Shown piece by piece: positions 37,670 through 46,540 of a DNA stretch of 64,000 nucleotides. A program made the translations under genes and the position numbers. Numbering within the stretch: the first letter of the stretch is position 1; every line of letters begins with the position of its first letter. Origin of the DNA: Granulicella mallensis (lineage in GTDB: Bacteria > Acidobacteriota > Terriglobia > Terriglobales > Acidobacteriaceae); assembly GCF_014203225.1 (NCBI RefSeq), contig NZ_JACHIO010000029.1:1-64000 (forward strand), written 5' to 3'. Under the pieces are notes generated by a model that was given only the letters and a program-made list of their open reading frames with translations, did not search any database and was not told the DNA's origin.

Positions 37670-37804
37670 GGACGAAAACCCAGTAATAATAAAAGCAAAA
37701 GCTCTCCGACGCTGTAGAATGGCCCTAGAATTGCTTGCCGGATGGTGGGTTCCGAAGCAAAGTGTCTTCCGCGCGGATGCGTGGAGGGTTCGCGAGGTCG
37801 ATCT

Positions 37805-39328
37805 TTGTTGTTACAGCCCAGACTGAATGTTCGAGTCTCGCAACGCCAGGTGCTCACTCCGGGCCTGATGCAGATGGTCAGTGTGCTTGCGCTCAACAAG
37901 CTTGAGCTCAAGGACATGATCAATGGCGAACTGGTCGAAAATCCGGTGCTGGAGGAGATCGAAGAGTCCTCCGAGACGTTCGATGAACGTACAGCCCGTG
38001 AGGGAGATCGTGAGCGCAGTGCGGAAGACCTTGTGGTAGAGGGGGAGCGCACTGAAAAAGATCCCTTCGATGAGATCGACTTTGGGAGTTACTTCCAGGA
38101 TTATCTTGATCCCGGCTTTCGTACCGCCTCCAACTTCGAAGACTATGACAGCGAGAAGCCGTCGTTCGAACACTTTCTTGCCCAGCCCAGCACGCTGAGC
38201 GATTACCTCACCTGGCAGCTGGGTTCGATGCCGCTGCGCCAGGAGCTTCGTACAGCCGTTGAGCTGGTGATCGGTAACCTGAACGAAGACGGATATCTCA
38301 CCGCGAGCGATCAGGAACTCGCCGAAGCACTGGCTGGCAGTGAAGCGGGGCAGGCTGAGCTTATTCTGGTCGTCGAGGCGCGGGGTGTCGTCGCTCATCT
38401 GGATCCCATCGGCGTGGGGGCACGCGATCTGCGCGAGTGCCTGTTGCTGCAGATCGAAGCGTTGCGGTGCGAGGCGCTCCTTGTGGGGAAGCGCAATGGG
38501 GCTCCCGTTCCTGAGGATGCGGTGGCAGCCTTCGACGCGGCTGCCCTGATTGCTGACCGGCATCTGTCGCTGCTGCAGAAAAAAGATATGCGGGAGTTGA
38601 CGCGGGTCTCGCATCGCACGCCGGAGCAGGTTGCTGCTGCTGTGGATCTGATTCGCAGCCTGGACCCGCGGCCTGGTCAGCGCTACAGCAGCTCGGACAC
38701 ACGCCTCATCGAGCCGGATGTCGCCTTCGTCAAGCGTGGCGATGAGTACGTGGTCGTCATGAATGAAGAAGACCTGCCCGCGCTGCGTCTCAACCAGGGC
38801 TATCGCAAGATGCTGCGGGAGAAGAGCACGGAACGCGAGGTGCGGGAGTATGTGAAGGAGCGCTACAAATCCGCGATCCAGCTCCTGCGCAACATCGAGC
38901 AGCGCAAGAATACGATCGTTCGTACCTGCGAGGCTATCGTGCGGCGGCAGCAGGAGTTTCTCGAGCGCGGTGTCGAGGCCCTGAAACCGATGATGATCAA
39001 GGAGGTCGCCGAGGAGATCGGGGTCCATGCTTCGACGGTCAGCCGGGCTGTCGCAAATAAATATGTGCACACGACCCAGGGGGTGTACGAGCTACGCTTT
39101 TTCTTCACTGAGAGCGTGAACGGGCCGGAGGGGGGCGACGTGCCGTTGTTGTTGCTTAAACGCCGTGTTAAGAAGCTGATCGAGGACGAAGACCCACGCA
39201 AGCCGTGGACGGATGAATACCTCGCCGCGGAGTTGCAGCGCCAGGGAATTCGGGTCACCCGCAGGACGGTTGCGAAGTATCGCGAAGATATGCAGATTCC
39301 CAGCACCCACCAACGCCGTGTACGATAA
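37805..39328 (+). CDS. rpoN: RNA polymerase sigma-54 factor
   Basis: The sigma-54 factor directs transcription from -24/-12 promoters with AAA+ activators. The TTG start chosen (LLLQPRLNVRVSQRQVLTPGLMQMV) follows GCGAGG by about 8 bases and matches the family start; an ATG at 37742 would add 21 residues unlike any RpoN. The glutamine-rich activator-binding region I, the core-binding domain (FLAQPSTLSDYLTWQL) and the helix-turn-helix (VAEEIGVHASTVSRAVANKY) follow. The C-terminal RpoN box is TRRTVAKYRE. The protein is 508 residues, slightly longer than E. coli RpoN (477). Confidence 0.95.
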   Translation: MLLQPRLNVRVSQRQVLTPGLMQMVSVLALNKLELKDMINGELVENPVLEEIEESSETFDERTAREGDRERSAEDLVVEGERTEKDPFDEIDFGSYFQDYLDPGFRTASNFEDYDSEKPSFEHFLAQPSTLSDYLTWQLGSMPLRQELRTAVELVIGNLNEDGYLTASDQELAEALAGSEAGQAELILVVEARGVVAHLDPIGVGARDLRECLLLQIEALRCEALLVGKRNGAPVPEDAVAAFDAAALIADRHLSLLQKKDMRELTRVSHRTPEQVAAAVDLIRSLDPRPGQRYSSSDTRLIEPDVAFVKRGDEYVVVMNEEDLPALRLNQGYRKMLREKSTEREVREYVKERYKSAIQLLRNIEQRKNTIVRTCEAIVRRQQEFLERGVEALKPMMIKEVAEEIGVHASTVSRAVANKYVHTTQGVYELRFFFTESVNGPEGGDVPLLLLKRRVKKLIEDEDPRKPWTDEYLAAELQRQGIRVTRRTVAKYREDMQIPSTHQRRVR

Positions 39329-39384
39329 TCCGCATCTTACGGAGACGGTAGCTTCTCAAGCTGCCGGGACGAAGGGAGTTGTCC

Positions 39385-39714
39385 ATGATCGTTGAGTACA
39401 CCGGTCGCCAGACCGTAGTCACAGCAAAACTCAAAACGCAGGCGGAAGCGGGCTTGGCACGAGTGGCCAAGGTTGCCAATCGCTGTACAAGCACCCATAT
39501 CATCCTCACGGAAGACAAATACCGTAAGATCGCTGAAATTACGGTGCAATGCCGCGGCGACCAACTGGTCGCAACCTGTGAGGCCGTCGAAATGGAGGTT
39601 GCATTGCATGACGCGCTGCAGAAGGTCGAACAGCAGGCCATCAAGCACAAGAAACGATTCGATACCGTTCGCGATCATCCCCGGCCCATTCCGCTTCCGC
39701 TGGAAGCGGTTTAG
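39385..39714 (+). CDS. hpf: Ribosome hibernation promoting factor (short form)
   Basis: This 109-residue protein binds the 30S decoding centre of idle ribosomes. The ATG follows AAGGGAG at 7 bases (a TTG two codons earlier is less likely). The family region is MIVEYTGRQTVVTAKLKTQAE, with HIILTEDKYRKIAEITVQC and YDALQKVEQQ-like ALHDALQKVEQQAIKHKKR. It lacks the long C-terminal dimerisation domain. Placement just after rpoN is conserved across many bacteria. Confidence 0.92.
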   Translation: MIVEYTGRQTVVTAKLKTQAEAGLARVAKVANRCTSTHIILTEDKYRKIAEITVQCRGDQLVATCEAVEMEVALHDALQKVEQQAIKHKKRFDTVRDHPRPIPLPLEAV

Positions 39715-39729
39715 AACTTTCGAAGTAAG

Positions 39730-39759
39730 CCACGCGCCTCCTGTCCAGGAGGCGCGTGG
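39730..39759 (+). terminator. Rho-independent terminator after hpf
   Basis: The perfect stem CCACGCGCCTCCTG-TC-CAGGAGGCGCGTGG starts 15 bases after the hpf stop and is followed by TGTTTGCGGG, so the T tail is weak. It separates lpt-rpoN-hpf from rapZ. Confidence 0.75.
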
Positions 39760-39907
39760 TGTTTGCGGGTAATTAAATAGAACAGGCAACAACTTTGACG
39801 CACAGGGCGCAAAGGTAGAACGCAGAGGACGCTATGGCCTCTGTGGTGAAATTTGGAATGTTACGTTGCCGCGAACTTTTTTAGGGTGTCGGTGCTAGGA
39901 TGCACGC

Positions 39908-40843
39908 ATGGCATCCAAGCGCGCCGCCAAAGCTTCGTCCAAACCGGCAAAAGAATCCAAATCGGCTAAAAAGCAAGAGACTCTTACTCGTGAACTTGTC
40001 ATCCTGACGGGAATGTCCGGCTCCGGCAAGGCGTCGGCGTTGAAGGCGTTTGAAGACCTTGGCTACTACTCGGTCGATAATCTCCCGCTGGAACTGATTC
40101 CGCGCTTTGCAGACCTGGTATTGAAGTCCGCCGAGATCACACGCGCGGCCATGGTCGTGGATGTGCGCGAGGGCATTCGGCTTGACCGCTTCCCAGCGAT
40201 TCTCAAGCAGGTGCGCAAGGTGCTGCCGGCTCGCGTCGTGTTTCTCGAAGCCAGCGAAGAGGCTATCGTGCGGCGATTCTCCGAGACTCGCAGGCCGCAT
40301 CCGCTGGGGCGCGGAGAGACCGTGCTGGCCTCCATCAGCGCGGAACGCAAACGGCTTGATCCGGTGCGTAACGTCGCCGATATTCTGCTGGACACCACCC
40401 GCTTCAACGTCCATGACCTGCGCGCGCACATCAATGCACAATTTGAGCGCGGCGGAGGGACGAGCGACCGCAACCTGACGATCTCGGTGACCAGCTTTGG
40501 CTTCAAGAACGGCGTGCCGACGGATGCGGATCTCGTCTTCGATGTGCGCTTTCTGCCCAATCCGCACTTCGTTCCCGAGTTTCGCAAGCTGACAGGCAAG
40601 CATCCCAAGGTCGCCAAGTACATCCGGCAGTTTCCGCAGACCAAGGAGTTCCTCGACAAGGCTACGGACATGCTTACCTTCCTGTTGCCGCACTACATCA
40701 AGGAGGGGAAGAGCTATCTCACGGTCGGAATTGGCTGTACCGGCGGGCAGCATCGTTCCGTGATGATCACCGAAGAGCTGAAGAAACGGCTGGGGGACGC
40801 AGGTTACCGGGTGAAGACGTCGCATCGCGACATGCCGCGTTAG
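39908..40843 (+). CDS. rapZ: RNase adapter / nucleotide-binding protein RapZ
   Basis: RapZ directs RNase E to the small RNA GlmZ in enterics, controlling GlmS and so cell-wall precursor supply; elsewhere its role is less clear. The 311-residue protein has a basic N-terminal tail (KRAAKASSKPAKESKSAKK), Walker A LTGMSGSGKAS, YSVDNLPLELIPRF, and the C-terminal SFGFKNGVPTDADLVFDVRFLPNP and VGIGCTGGQHRSV. In E. coli hpf is followed by ptsN and then rapZ; here ptsN is absent. It is separated from hpf by a terminator. Confidence 0.94.
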   Translation: MASKRAAKASSKPAKESKSAKKQETLTRELVILTGMSGSGKASALKAFEDLGYYSVDNLPLELIPRFADLVLKSAEITRAAMVVDVREGIRLDRFPAILKQVRKVLPARVVFLEASEEAIVRRFSETRRPHPLGRGETVLASISAERKRLDPVRNVADILLDTTRFNVHDLRAHINAQFERGGGTSDRNLTISVTSFGFKNGVPTDADLVFDVRFLPNPHFVPEFRKLTGKHPKVAKYIRQFPQTKEFLDKATDMLTFLLPHYIKEGKSYLTVGIGCTGGQHRSVMITEELKKRLGDAGYRVKTSHRDMPR

Positions 40844-40909
40844 ACATGCGACGAAGGTACACTTTCTTTTGATGATGATCTTTGGCATTGCGGTCTGTAG
40901 GAGTTGCGC

Positions 40910-42781
40910 ATGAGGCGCATCTGGCGGCTCCTTCGTTATCTACAGAAATATGCGCTGTACTCGGTGACGTCGGTTCTGCTGATGGCTGTGGTTGGTGCGC
41001 TTGCTGCGTTCCGCATTTTGCTCATCAAGCCCATCTTCGATAACGTCCTGCGCCCGGATGCGCCACCGTCGTTGGTGTTGCTCTTCCATATTCCTCACAC
41101 CAGCATCACCGTTAACCTGCAGCACTTCGTCCCCAGCCACTTTCGTAACGCCTGGACGGTAGTGGCAGTAGCGTTGGTGGGCTCGGCCATCATCAAATCG
41201 ATCTGCGATTATCTGGGTACGGTGCTGGCGAACAAGGCCGGCTTCGGCATGATTACCGATATTCGCAACGACCTGTACGACTCGGTGCTGCGGCGCTCCA
41301 CGGCCTTCTTTCAACGGCATTCCACAGGTGCTCTCATCTCCACGCTCATCAGTGACGTTGAACGTGTGCAGGCTGCCATGGCTACGGTGATGAGCGACTT
41401 TCTGCAACAGATCTTCACTCTGGTGTTCATGATCGGCGCAGTGATCCTTACAGGCGGACGTATGGCCTGGGTGCTTCTGCTGTTTGTGCCTGTTATCGTA
41501 TCCTCGGCGCGACGGATCGGCCGCAGTGTTCGCAAAACGACGCGCCGAGGCCAGGACAAGCTGGCCGAGATCCAGAACATCGTCCATGAGACCATCACAG
41601 GCAATGGCATTGTGAAGGCGTTTGGCATGGAGTTGTGGGAGATGAACCGCTTCCGCAAAGCAGCGGACAGGCTGCTCTCAGCCAACATGCGGTCAGTTGC
41701 GATACAGTCTATCTCCTCGCCGCTGATGGATGCACTGGGGGCGGTCGCAATCGCGTTGTTGCTGCTCTTTGGACGGGATCGCATCATGCATCACGGCATG
41801 AGCGCCGGATCCTTCGTTGCCTTCCTGATCGCGACCTTCACGCTCTACGATCCGGTGCGAAAGATGCCGGTCTACTACAACAACTTCCAGCAGGCGGTCG
41901 GCGCCAGCCAGGAGATCTTCAAGTTTATCGACGAGCAAGATGAAGTTCTAGAGCGCAAGAAAGCTATTACGCTCAAGAGCTTTGGCGGGCTGATCGAATT
42001 TCGTGACGTGCGTTTCGGCTACGAGCGCGCCGGGGTGGCGAAGGAGGTGCTGCATGGCATCTCGCTAACCGTTCGCCGTGGTGAGGTGGTTGCTCTTGTG
42101 GGCCCGAGCGGGGCGGGGAAGTCGACGCTGGTAAATCTGCTGCCACGTTTTTTCGATGTGACAGGCGGTACGATTTTGCTTGATGAGCACGATGTTCGCG
42201 ATCTTACGATTGCCTCGTTACGCGCGCAGATCGGCAAGGTCACGCAGGAGACGGTGCTCTTCAACGACACGGTGCGAAACAACATCGCCTATGGACGCCC
42301 CGATGTTTCCATGGAGAAGATCGAGGCTGCGGCAAAGGCTGCACTGGCTCACGACTTCATCCTGCGTATGTCGGATGGCTACGACACGATGATTGGCGAA
42401 CGCGGTGCGCGGCTCTCTGGTGGGGAGCGGCAGAGGATCGCCATTGCGCGAGCCATCCTCAAGGATGCGCCGATCCTCATTCTCGACGAGGCGACCTCGG
42501 CGCTCGATACGGAGAGCGAAGTCGCGGTGCAGGCTGCGCTCGCGAACCTGATGCAGGGCCGGACGGTGCTGGTGATCGCACATCGGCTCTCGACCGTACG
42601 TCGGGCTGATCGCATTGCGGTGATCGAGCGAGGAAGTGTGACCGAACTGGGATCGCACGATGAGTTGCTGGAGCTTGGCGGCATGTACAGCCGGCTCTAT
42701 AAATTGCAGTTTGGACAGGATGATCTTCTGGAGGCCGACCTGGGCGAGGTTGCTGCGGCTGAGGGCGAGGGTGTGGTCTGA
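40910..42781 (+). CDS. MsbA-like ABC exporter (lipid A or lipid flippase type)
   Basis: This 623-residue half-transporter has six N-terminal membrane helices (about 15-320, starting YALYSVTSVLLMAVVGALAAF) followed by an ATPase domain. Walker A is VGPSGAGKSTL, the signature is LSGGERQRIAIARAIL, Walker B is ILILDEATSALD and the switch is VIAHRLSTV. The layout matches MsbA, which flips lipid A-core across the inner membrane. The position 66 bases after rapZ and close to lptB supports an envelope role, but lipid or drug export cannot be excluded from sequence. An ATG 6 bases after GGAG was chosen as start. Confidence 0.88.
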   Translation: MRRIWRLLRYLQKYALYSVTSVLLMAVVGALAAFRILLIKPIFDNVLRPDAPPSLVLLFHIPHTSITVNLQHFVPSHFRNAWTVVAVALVGSAIIKSICDYLGTVLANKAGFGMITDIRNDLYDSVLRRSTAFFQRHSTGALISTLISDVERVQAAMATVMSDFLQQIFTLVFMIGAVILTGGRMAWVLLLFVPVIVSSARRIGRSVRKTTRRGQDKLAEIQNIVHETITGNGIVKAFGMELWEMNRFRKAADRLLSANMRSVAIQSISSPLMDALGAVAIALLLLFGRDRIMHHGMSAGSFVAFLIATFTLYDPVRKMPVYYNNFQQAVGASQEIFKFIDEQDEVLERKKAITLKSFGGLIEFRDVRFGYERAGVAKEVLHGISLTVRRGEVVALVGPSGAGKSTLVNLLPRFFDVTGGTILLDEHDVRDLTIASLRAQIGKVTQETVLFNDTVRNNIAYGRPDVSMEKIEAAAKAALAHDFILRMSDGYDTMIGERGARLSGGERQRIAIARAILKDAPILILDEATSALDTESEVAVQAALANLMQGRTVLVIAHRLSTVRRADRIAVIERGSVTELGSHDELLELGGMYSRLYKLQFGQDDLLEADLGEVAAAEGEGVV

Positions 42782-42844
42782 AGGCCGCAGCTCATTTGCT
42801 ATGGCGTGTTTGTAGTTCCAAATGAAACCGTTGCTGTTGAGGTG

Positions 42845-43069
42845 GCGCGAAGCGCGTTCCCTGATGCTTTAGCGTCAGGGAGCCGTAGCCTTTAGGCTAC
42901 GGAAATAGAGGCTTAGCTAAGATGTGGCCTTTAGGCCCGGGCCTTCTTTCGGCTGCGGGCAAAAGGCCCGGGGCTAAAGCCCAATTCTCTCCTGCCCTTG
43001 ATTCCGTAGCCTAAAGGCTACGGCTCCTCCGAACCGCAACGCTAAAGCGTCACGGAACGCGCTTCGCGC
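42845..43069. repeat. Composite palindromic repeat, family A, copy 2, with nested element
   Basis: The outer arms GCGCGAAGCGCGTTCC and GGAACGCGCTTCGCGC are perfect. Inside are CCCTGATGCTTTAGCGTCAGGG and two copies of CCGTAGCCTTTAGGCTACGG-type stems (42891-42902 and 43003-43024). Between those lies another module (42925-42985) matching the repeat at 13935-14003. The order suggests one palindrome inserted into another. It fills the 361-bp gap between the ABC exporter and gmk. Confidence 0.83.
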
Positions 43070-43142
43070 TGTATAACTTTGTTCGGCGATGCGCTAACGT
43101 CGGAACGCTCGAACCGGTACACTGTCAAGAGAACTTAGACCC

Positions 43143-43844
43143 ATGGCTGGCAGGCTTGTTATCAATATGGCTGGAATTCTTTTTATCATTTCGGCGCCCA
43201 GCGGCTCGGGCAAGTCCACCCTCGTATCCGAGGTTCGGCGGCTTGTCGAAGGTCTTGAGTTCTCCATCTCCTACACCACACGCCAGCCGCGCGGGTCCGA
43301 AGAAAATGGCAAGGAATACTGGTTCACGAATCATGCCGAGTTTGAACGCATGATCGACGAGGGCGAGTTTCTCGAGTGGGCCAAGGTCTTCGGCAGCAAC
43401 TACTACGGCACGGCGGTCTCTGCCTTGGAGCACGCCCGTACCCATGGACACGATCTGCTGCTCGATATCGATGTGCAGGGCGCGCTCCAGGTGATGAAGA
43501 AGGTGCCGGAGGCGGTCTCGATTTTTATTCTTCCTCCCAGCCCCCAGGTCCTGGAGATGCGTCTGCGCAATCGCAGCCAGGCGGAAGGTGTTACCGATGA
43601 AGCTGTCATTGAAGAGCGCCTTTCGCAGGCCCGCAATGAGCTTCGACATCTGTCGGACTACAAGTACGCGCTGATTAACGATCAACTGGACCAGGCGGCA
43701 TCCGAGATGCGAGCCATCGTGCTCCACCAGCGTGGCGAAGAGGGCGAGGTGGCGGAGACGGCGGCACGATGTCTGACCTCTGCGCACTCGGCGAGGCTGG
43801 ACGCTGCACTGACGAGCTTTCAGGTTTCGACGACGATTGTGTAA
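43143..43844 (+). CDS. gmk: Guanylate kinase
   Basis: GMP kinase phosphorylates GMP to GDP. The protein is 233 residues from the first ATG; a second ATG at 43167 would give 225 residues starting MAGILFIISAPSGSGKS, closer to the usual N-terminus. The P-loop is SAPSGSGKST, and GMP-binding segments are SISYTTRQPRGSEENGKEYW and EFLEWAKVFGSNYYGT. Placement before rpoZ is the common bacterial gmk-rpoZ order. Confidence 0.95.
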   Translation: MAGRLVINMAGILFIISAPSGSGKSTLVSEVRRLVEGLEFSISYTTRQPRGSEENGKEYWFTNHAEFERMIDEGEFLEWAKVFGSNYYGTAVSALEHARTHGHDLLLDIDVQGALQVMKKVPEAVSIFILPPSPQVLEMRLRNRSQAEGVTDEAVIEERLSQARNELRHLSDYKYALINDQLDQAASEMRAIVLHQRGEEGEVAETAARCLTSAHSARLDAALTSFQVSTTIV

Positions 43845-43903
43845 GGGCTTGCGCAACCGCGTGCGGAGCGTAAGATAACTGCATCCCCCCGGAGGTCCTT
43901 GTT

Positions 43904-44110
43904 ATGGCTGCAAATGATGATCTGTTTCAGAACAAGTACAGCCTTGTGAAGGGCGCGGCTCGTCGCGCTCGTCAACTGCAATCCGGTGCGCCGCCGCTCG
44001 GCGTTTCAACCTCGATGAAGGCCTGCCGCGTGGCGCAGGACGAGGTCCGAGCAGGCAAGGTCACCTACAGCGTCATGGCGAAGAAACCCACTCCTCCGAC
44101 GGTACTATAG
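43904..44110 (+). CDS. rpoZ: RNA polymerase omega subunit
   Basis: This 68-residue small subunit helps assemble the beta' subunit of RNA polymerase. It has the omega-like region NKYSLVKGAARRARQLQSG and KACRVAQDEVRAGKVTYSVM. A strong GGAGG precedes the ATG by 9 bases. It lies 59 bases after gmk and 6 bases before the uracil-DNA glycosylase, probably in one transcript. Confidence 0.88.
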   Translation: MAANDDLFQNKYSLVKGAARRARQLQSGAPPLGVSTSMKACRVAQDEVRAGKVTYSVMAKKPTPPTVL

Positions 44111-44116
44111 AGAGGA

Positions 44117-45115
44117 ATGAGTCTTACTCCGCAGCAGCATCTCCGCGCCTATGTCGACTACCTGCGCGACCTCGGCATCTACGATCTTTATCGCCGCGAA
44201 AACCCTGCGACGCTCCTGCCCGAATCGGTGCGTGAAGCCTTTGCCGCCGAGGCAAAGCGTGTAGCCGCACCTGCACAAGCGCCGGTCAGGCCTGCGACGC
44301 CTGTACAGCGCAGCGTTCCTGCGGCGGCACCACCGCGCGCTCCGGTGGCACCTCCCGTGCCACCTCCTGTACCAAGACCGCCGGTTCCAGCCAGGGCCAC
44401 CGAACAGCCTCCCGTGGCGTCTTATTTTGACTCAGAGCCTTCGCCGCTCAATCTTCCGCCGGAGCTCGCAGTTCCCATGCCGAAACCCGTTTCATTCGAT
44501 CAACTGGCGCCGCTGCCTACGCAGATTCTTCCTGCCGCCGAGCGGCCTGCGGCACTCGAAGCCATACGTGCCGATATCGGCGACTGCACACGCTGTCCAC
44601 TGGCCTATGCTGGCCGCCATACCATCGTCTTTGCGGATGGCGACCCGAATGCGAAGCTGATGTTTGTCGGGGAAGGTCCTGGAGCCGATGAGGATGCCAG
44701 CGGCCTGCCGTTCGTGGGCAAGGCCGGGCAGTTGCTCAACAACATGATCAAGGCGATGGGACTGCAGCGCGAAGAGGTCTATATCGCGAACATCGTGAAG
44801 TGCCGCCCGCCGGGGAACCGGACGCCCGAACCGATCGAAGCCAATACCTGCTCGCAGTTTCTGCTGCGACAGATCGACATCGTGCAGCCGCAGGTGATTG
44901 TGGCGCTGGGCGGAACGGCTGCGACCTATCTGCTGGGGGTGAAGCAATCGCTCAGCTCGCTGCGTGGGCGCTGGCACAGTACTCGCGGCTCAAAGCTGGT
45001 GGTTACGTATCATCCGGCCTTTTTGCTGCGCGATCCGAGCCAGAAGGGCGAGGCCTGGAAAGATCTACAGATGGTGATGGCGGAGATGGGCCTGAAGCCT
45101 GCGGCAAAGGCGTAG
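44117..45115 (+). CDS. Type-4 (Fe-S) uracil-DNA glycosylase
   Basis: This 332-residue base-excision enzyme removes uracil from DNA. Residues about 1-145 hold a short N-terminal motif (LRAYVDYLRDLGIYDLYRRE) and a Pro/Ala-rich linker (APVAPPVPPPVPRPPVPA). The catalytic domain begins GDCTRCPLAYAGRHTIVFADG, where the two Cys are Fe-S ligands. It has motif A GEGPGADEDASGLPFVGKAG, a further Cys in NIVKCRPPGNRTPEP, and motif B VTYHPAFLLRDP. The N-terminal extension is longer than in archaeal family members and probably flexible. Confidence 0.92.
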   Translation: MSLTPQQHLRAYVDYLRDLGIYDLYRRENPATLLPESVREAFAAEAKRVAAPAQAPVRPATPVQRSVPAAAPPRAPVAPPVPPPVPRPPVPARATEQPPVASYFDSEPSPLNLPPELAVPMPKPVSFDQLAPLPTQILPAAERPAALEAIRADIGDCTRCPLAYAGRHTIVFADGDPNAKLMFVGEGPGADEDASGLPFVGKAGQLLNNMIKAMGLQREEVYIANIVKCRPPGNRTPEPIEANTCSQFLLRQIDIVQPQVIVALGGTAATYLLGVKQSLSSLRGRWHSTRGSKLVVTYHPAFLLRDPSQKGEAWKDLQMVMAEMGLKPAAKA

Positions 45116-45154
45116 TTAGACCGTATTACTTTAAGGATCGATTGCCCCTCAGAG

Positions 45155-45379
45155 CGGGTGCTCCATCCTCGACGCGGCTTTATCGCGGCAGGGTGGGGTA
45201 TGGACGCTAAACGGGCCACAAATATTGGAATCGCGCTCTGCGTCGGGGGTATCGTGCGAAGCACGACCGTTTCTGCATGGGAGTGGAGATTTTGCCTCGA
45301 CGGAACAGAGCGGTCGTTTGCTACCGCAAACGATACCCCACCCTGCCGCGATAAAATCGCTTCGAGGATGGGGCACCCG
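45155..45379. repeat. Palindromic repeat, family F, copy 2
   Basis: The arms CGGGTGCTCCATCCTCGACG and CGAGGATGGGGCACCCG are the same as those of 28794-28987, as are the inner CAGGGTGGGGTA, ATCGTGCGAAGCACGACCG and GCGGTCGTTTGCTACCGCAA modules. This copy has about 45 extra bases (around 45200-45247) absent from copy 1. It lies between convergent genes. Confidence 0.88.
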
Positions 45380-45403
45380 GTTGTAGCCGGTTCTTAGTTC
45401 GCG

Positions 45404-46351
45404 TTAGTACCCGCTATCGTCGCTCGAACTGCTGTCGTCGGTCGAATCGTAGTCGTCGTTGCTGGAATCATCGTCTCCGCTGTCGTCAAAATCATCCTTA
45501 TCGTCTTTGGAATCGTCATCCTTGTCCGTGTCGGCAAATTTAGAGACGCCGGAGTCCCGGTCCTTGCTGTCATCGCGGCTGGCATCGTGGTCCGGGTTGT
45601 AGAAGCTGCTGTCATCATGGCTGGAGGAAGCTTCGTGATGGTGCTCTCCCCCTTCGCCTTCTCCGTAGTAGTTGTTGACGACCTCCGTGGGACGCCCCTC
45701 GCTGAAGCCATGCCCCTCGTGGCCTTCGCCGAAGCCGTGGAAGAGCGACTCTATGCCCTGGAACGCGACCTCTCCCGCAGCGACGCCGGCGGCTGTCTGC
45801 ATGGCACTGCGAAGGAAGCCGCCACCACCGCCCATCGGAGGTGCTCCCATCGGCGCGCCATAACCCATGGGTTGGCCATAGGCAGGCGGTTGCGGGTAGC
45901 CCTGTTGCGGGTAGCCTTGCGGTGGGTAGCCCTGTGGAGGATACGGCGGATAGGCTGGCTCTGCATAAGGGGGATAGCCTGGGTTGTTCACCGGCTGATA
46001 GGAGCCGGATGACGCTGGATAGCCGGGTGCCTGGCTGGGCTGCTGCTGTGGCTGCTCGTGCGAGCCGCCGCCGAACAGATTGCCAAGAAAGCTTCCGCCG
46101 GACTTCGCAGGAGGAGGTGGCGGCGGCTGACGTAGTTCATCGAGCTCGGCCTGCATGTCCTGTAGCTGCTGCTGGGCCTGCTCCAGTCCATACTTCTGGA
46201 CGAGCACCGTCTGCGCGAGCACGTAAAGCGCATCGGGATATCCTGCTAGCCCCTGCTGGAGCCGCTTCTCTGCATCGGTGTCTTTCTCGGCGAGTTGCGT
46301 GCTGCGAATTCTCTGGACCAACTCGTCGATCATCTGCTGTTCTTGCACTGT
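45404..46351 (-). CDS. DUF2076-like protein with acidic Asp/Ser tail
   Basis: A GTG start (VTVQEQQMIDELVQRI) with GGAG 7 bases upstream gives 315 residues; the frame stays open for 26 more codons, which do not fit the family. The N-terminal helical part (about 1-70) resembles DUF2076. A Pro/Gly/Tyr/Gln-rich stretch (about 75-155, PPYPPQGYPPQGYPQQGYP) and a Gly-rich helix (FLRSAMQTAAGVAAGEVAF) follow. The last 70 residues are almost only Asp, Ser and Lys. Many family members end in an acidic low-complexity region. Its function is unknown. Confidence 0.75.
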   Translation of the reverse strand, partial: TVQEQQMIDELVQRIRSTQLAEKDTDAEKRLQQGLAGYPDALYVLAQTVLVQKYGLEQAQQQLQDMQAELDELRQPPPPPPAKSGGSFLGNLFGGGSHEQPQQQPSQAPGYPASSGSYQPVNNPGYPPYAEPAYPPYPPQGYPPQGYPQQGYPQPPAYGQPMGYGAPMGAPPMGGGGGFLRSAMQTAAGVAAGEVAFQGIESLFHGFGEGHEGHGFSEGRPTEVVNNYYGEGEGGEHHHEASSSHDDSSFYNPDHDASRDDSKDRDSGVSKFADTDKDDDSKDDKDDFDDSGDDDSSNDDYDSTDDSSSSDDSGY

Positions 46352-46540
46352 CACGGGGCGACTCCTTGGTGCTTCTAGGATTACGATGCGTTCTAGAGCC
46401 AATACGCACATTTCGTGCTGGCGGTTCATTGGTTCGACGTGCCGGGCAGAAAAGCGTTTGGAGCGTGCCGGTCTCTCCTGCTAAACTACACAACGAAGCA
46501 GTTTGGAGGCCACCACCTGGTGTGCGCCGTTCTGTGATGT

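Noticed and set aside
37742-37804. ATG start for rpoN at 37742
   Set aside because: The 21 added residues match no sigma-54 N-terminus, while the TTG at 37805 has a ribosome-binding site and gives the family start.
37811-39070. A 419-codon minus-strand frame opposite rpoN
   Set aside because: It is a mirror of a well-conserved sigma factor, with no recognisable domain.
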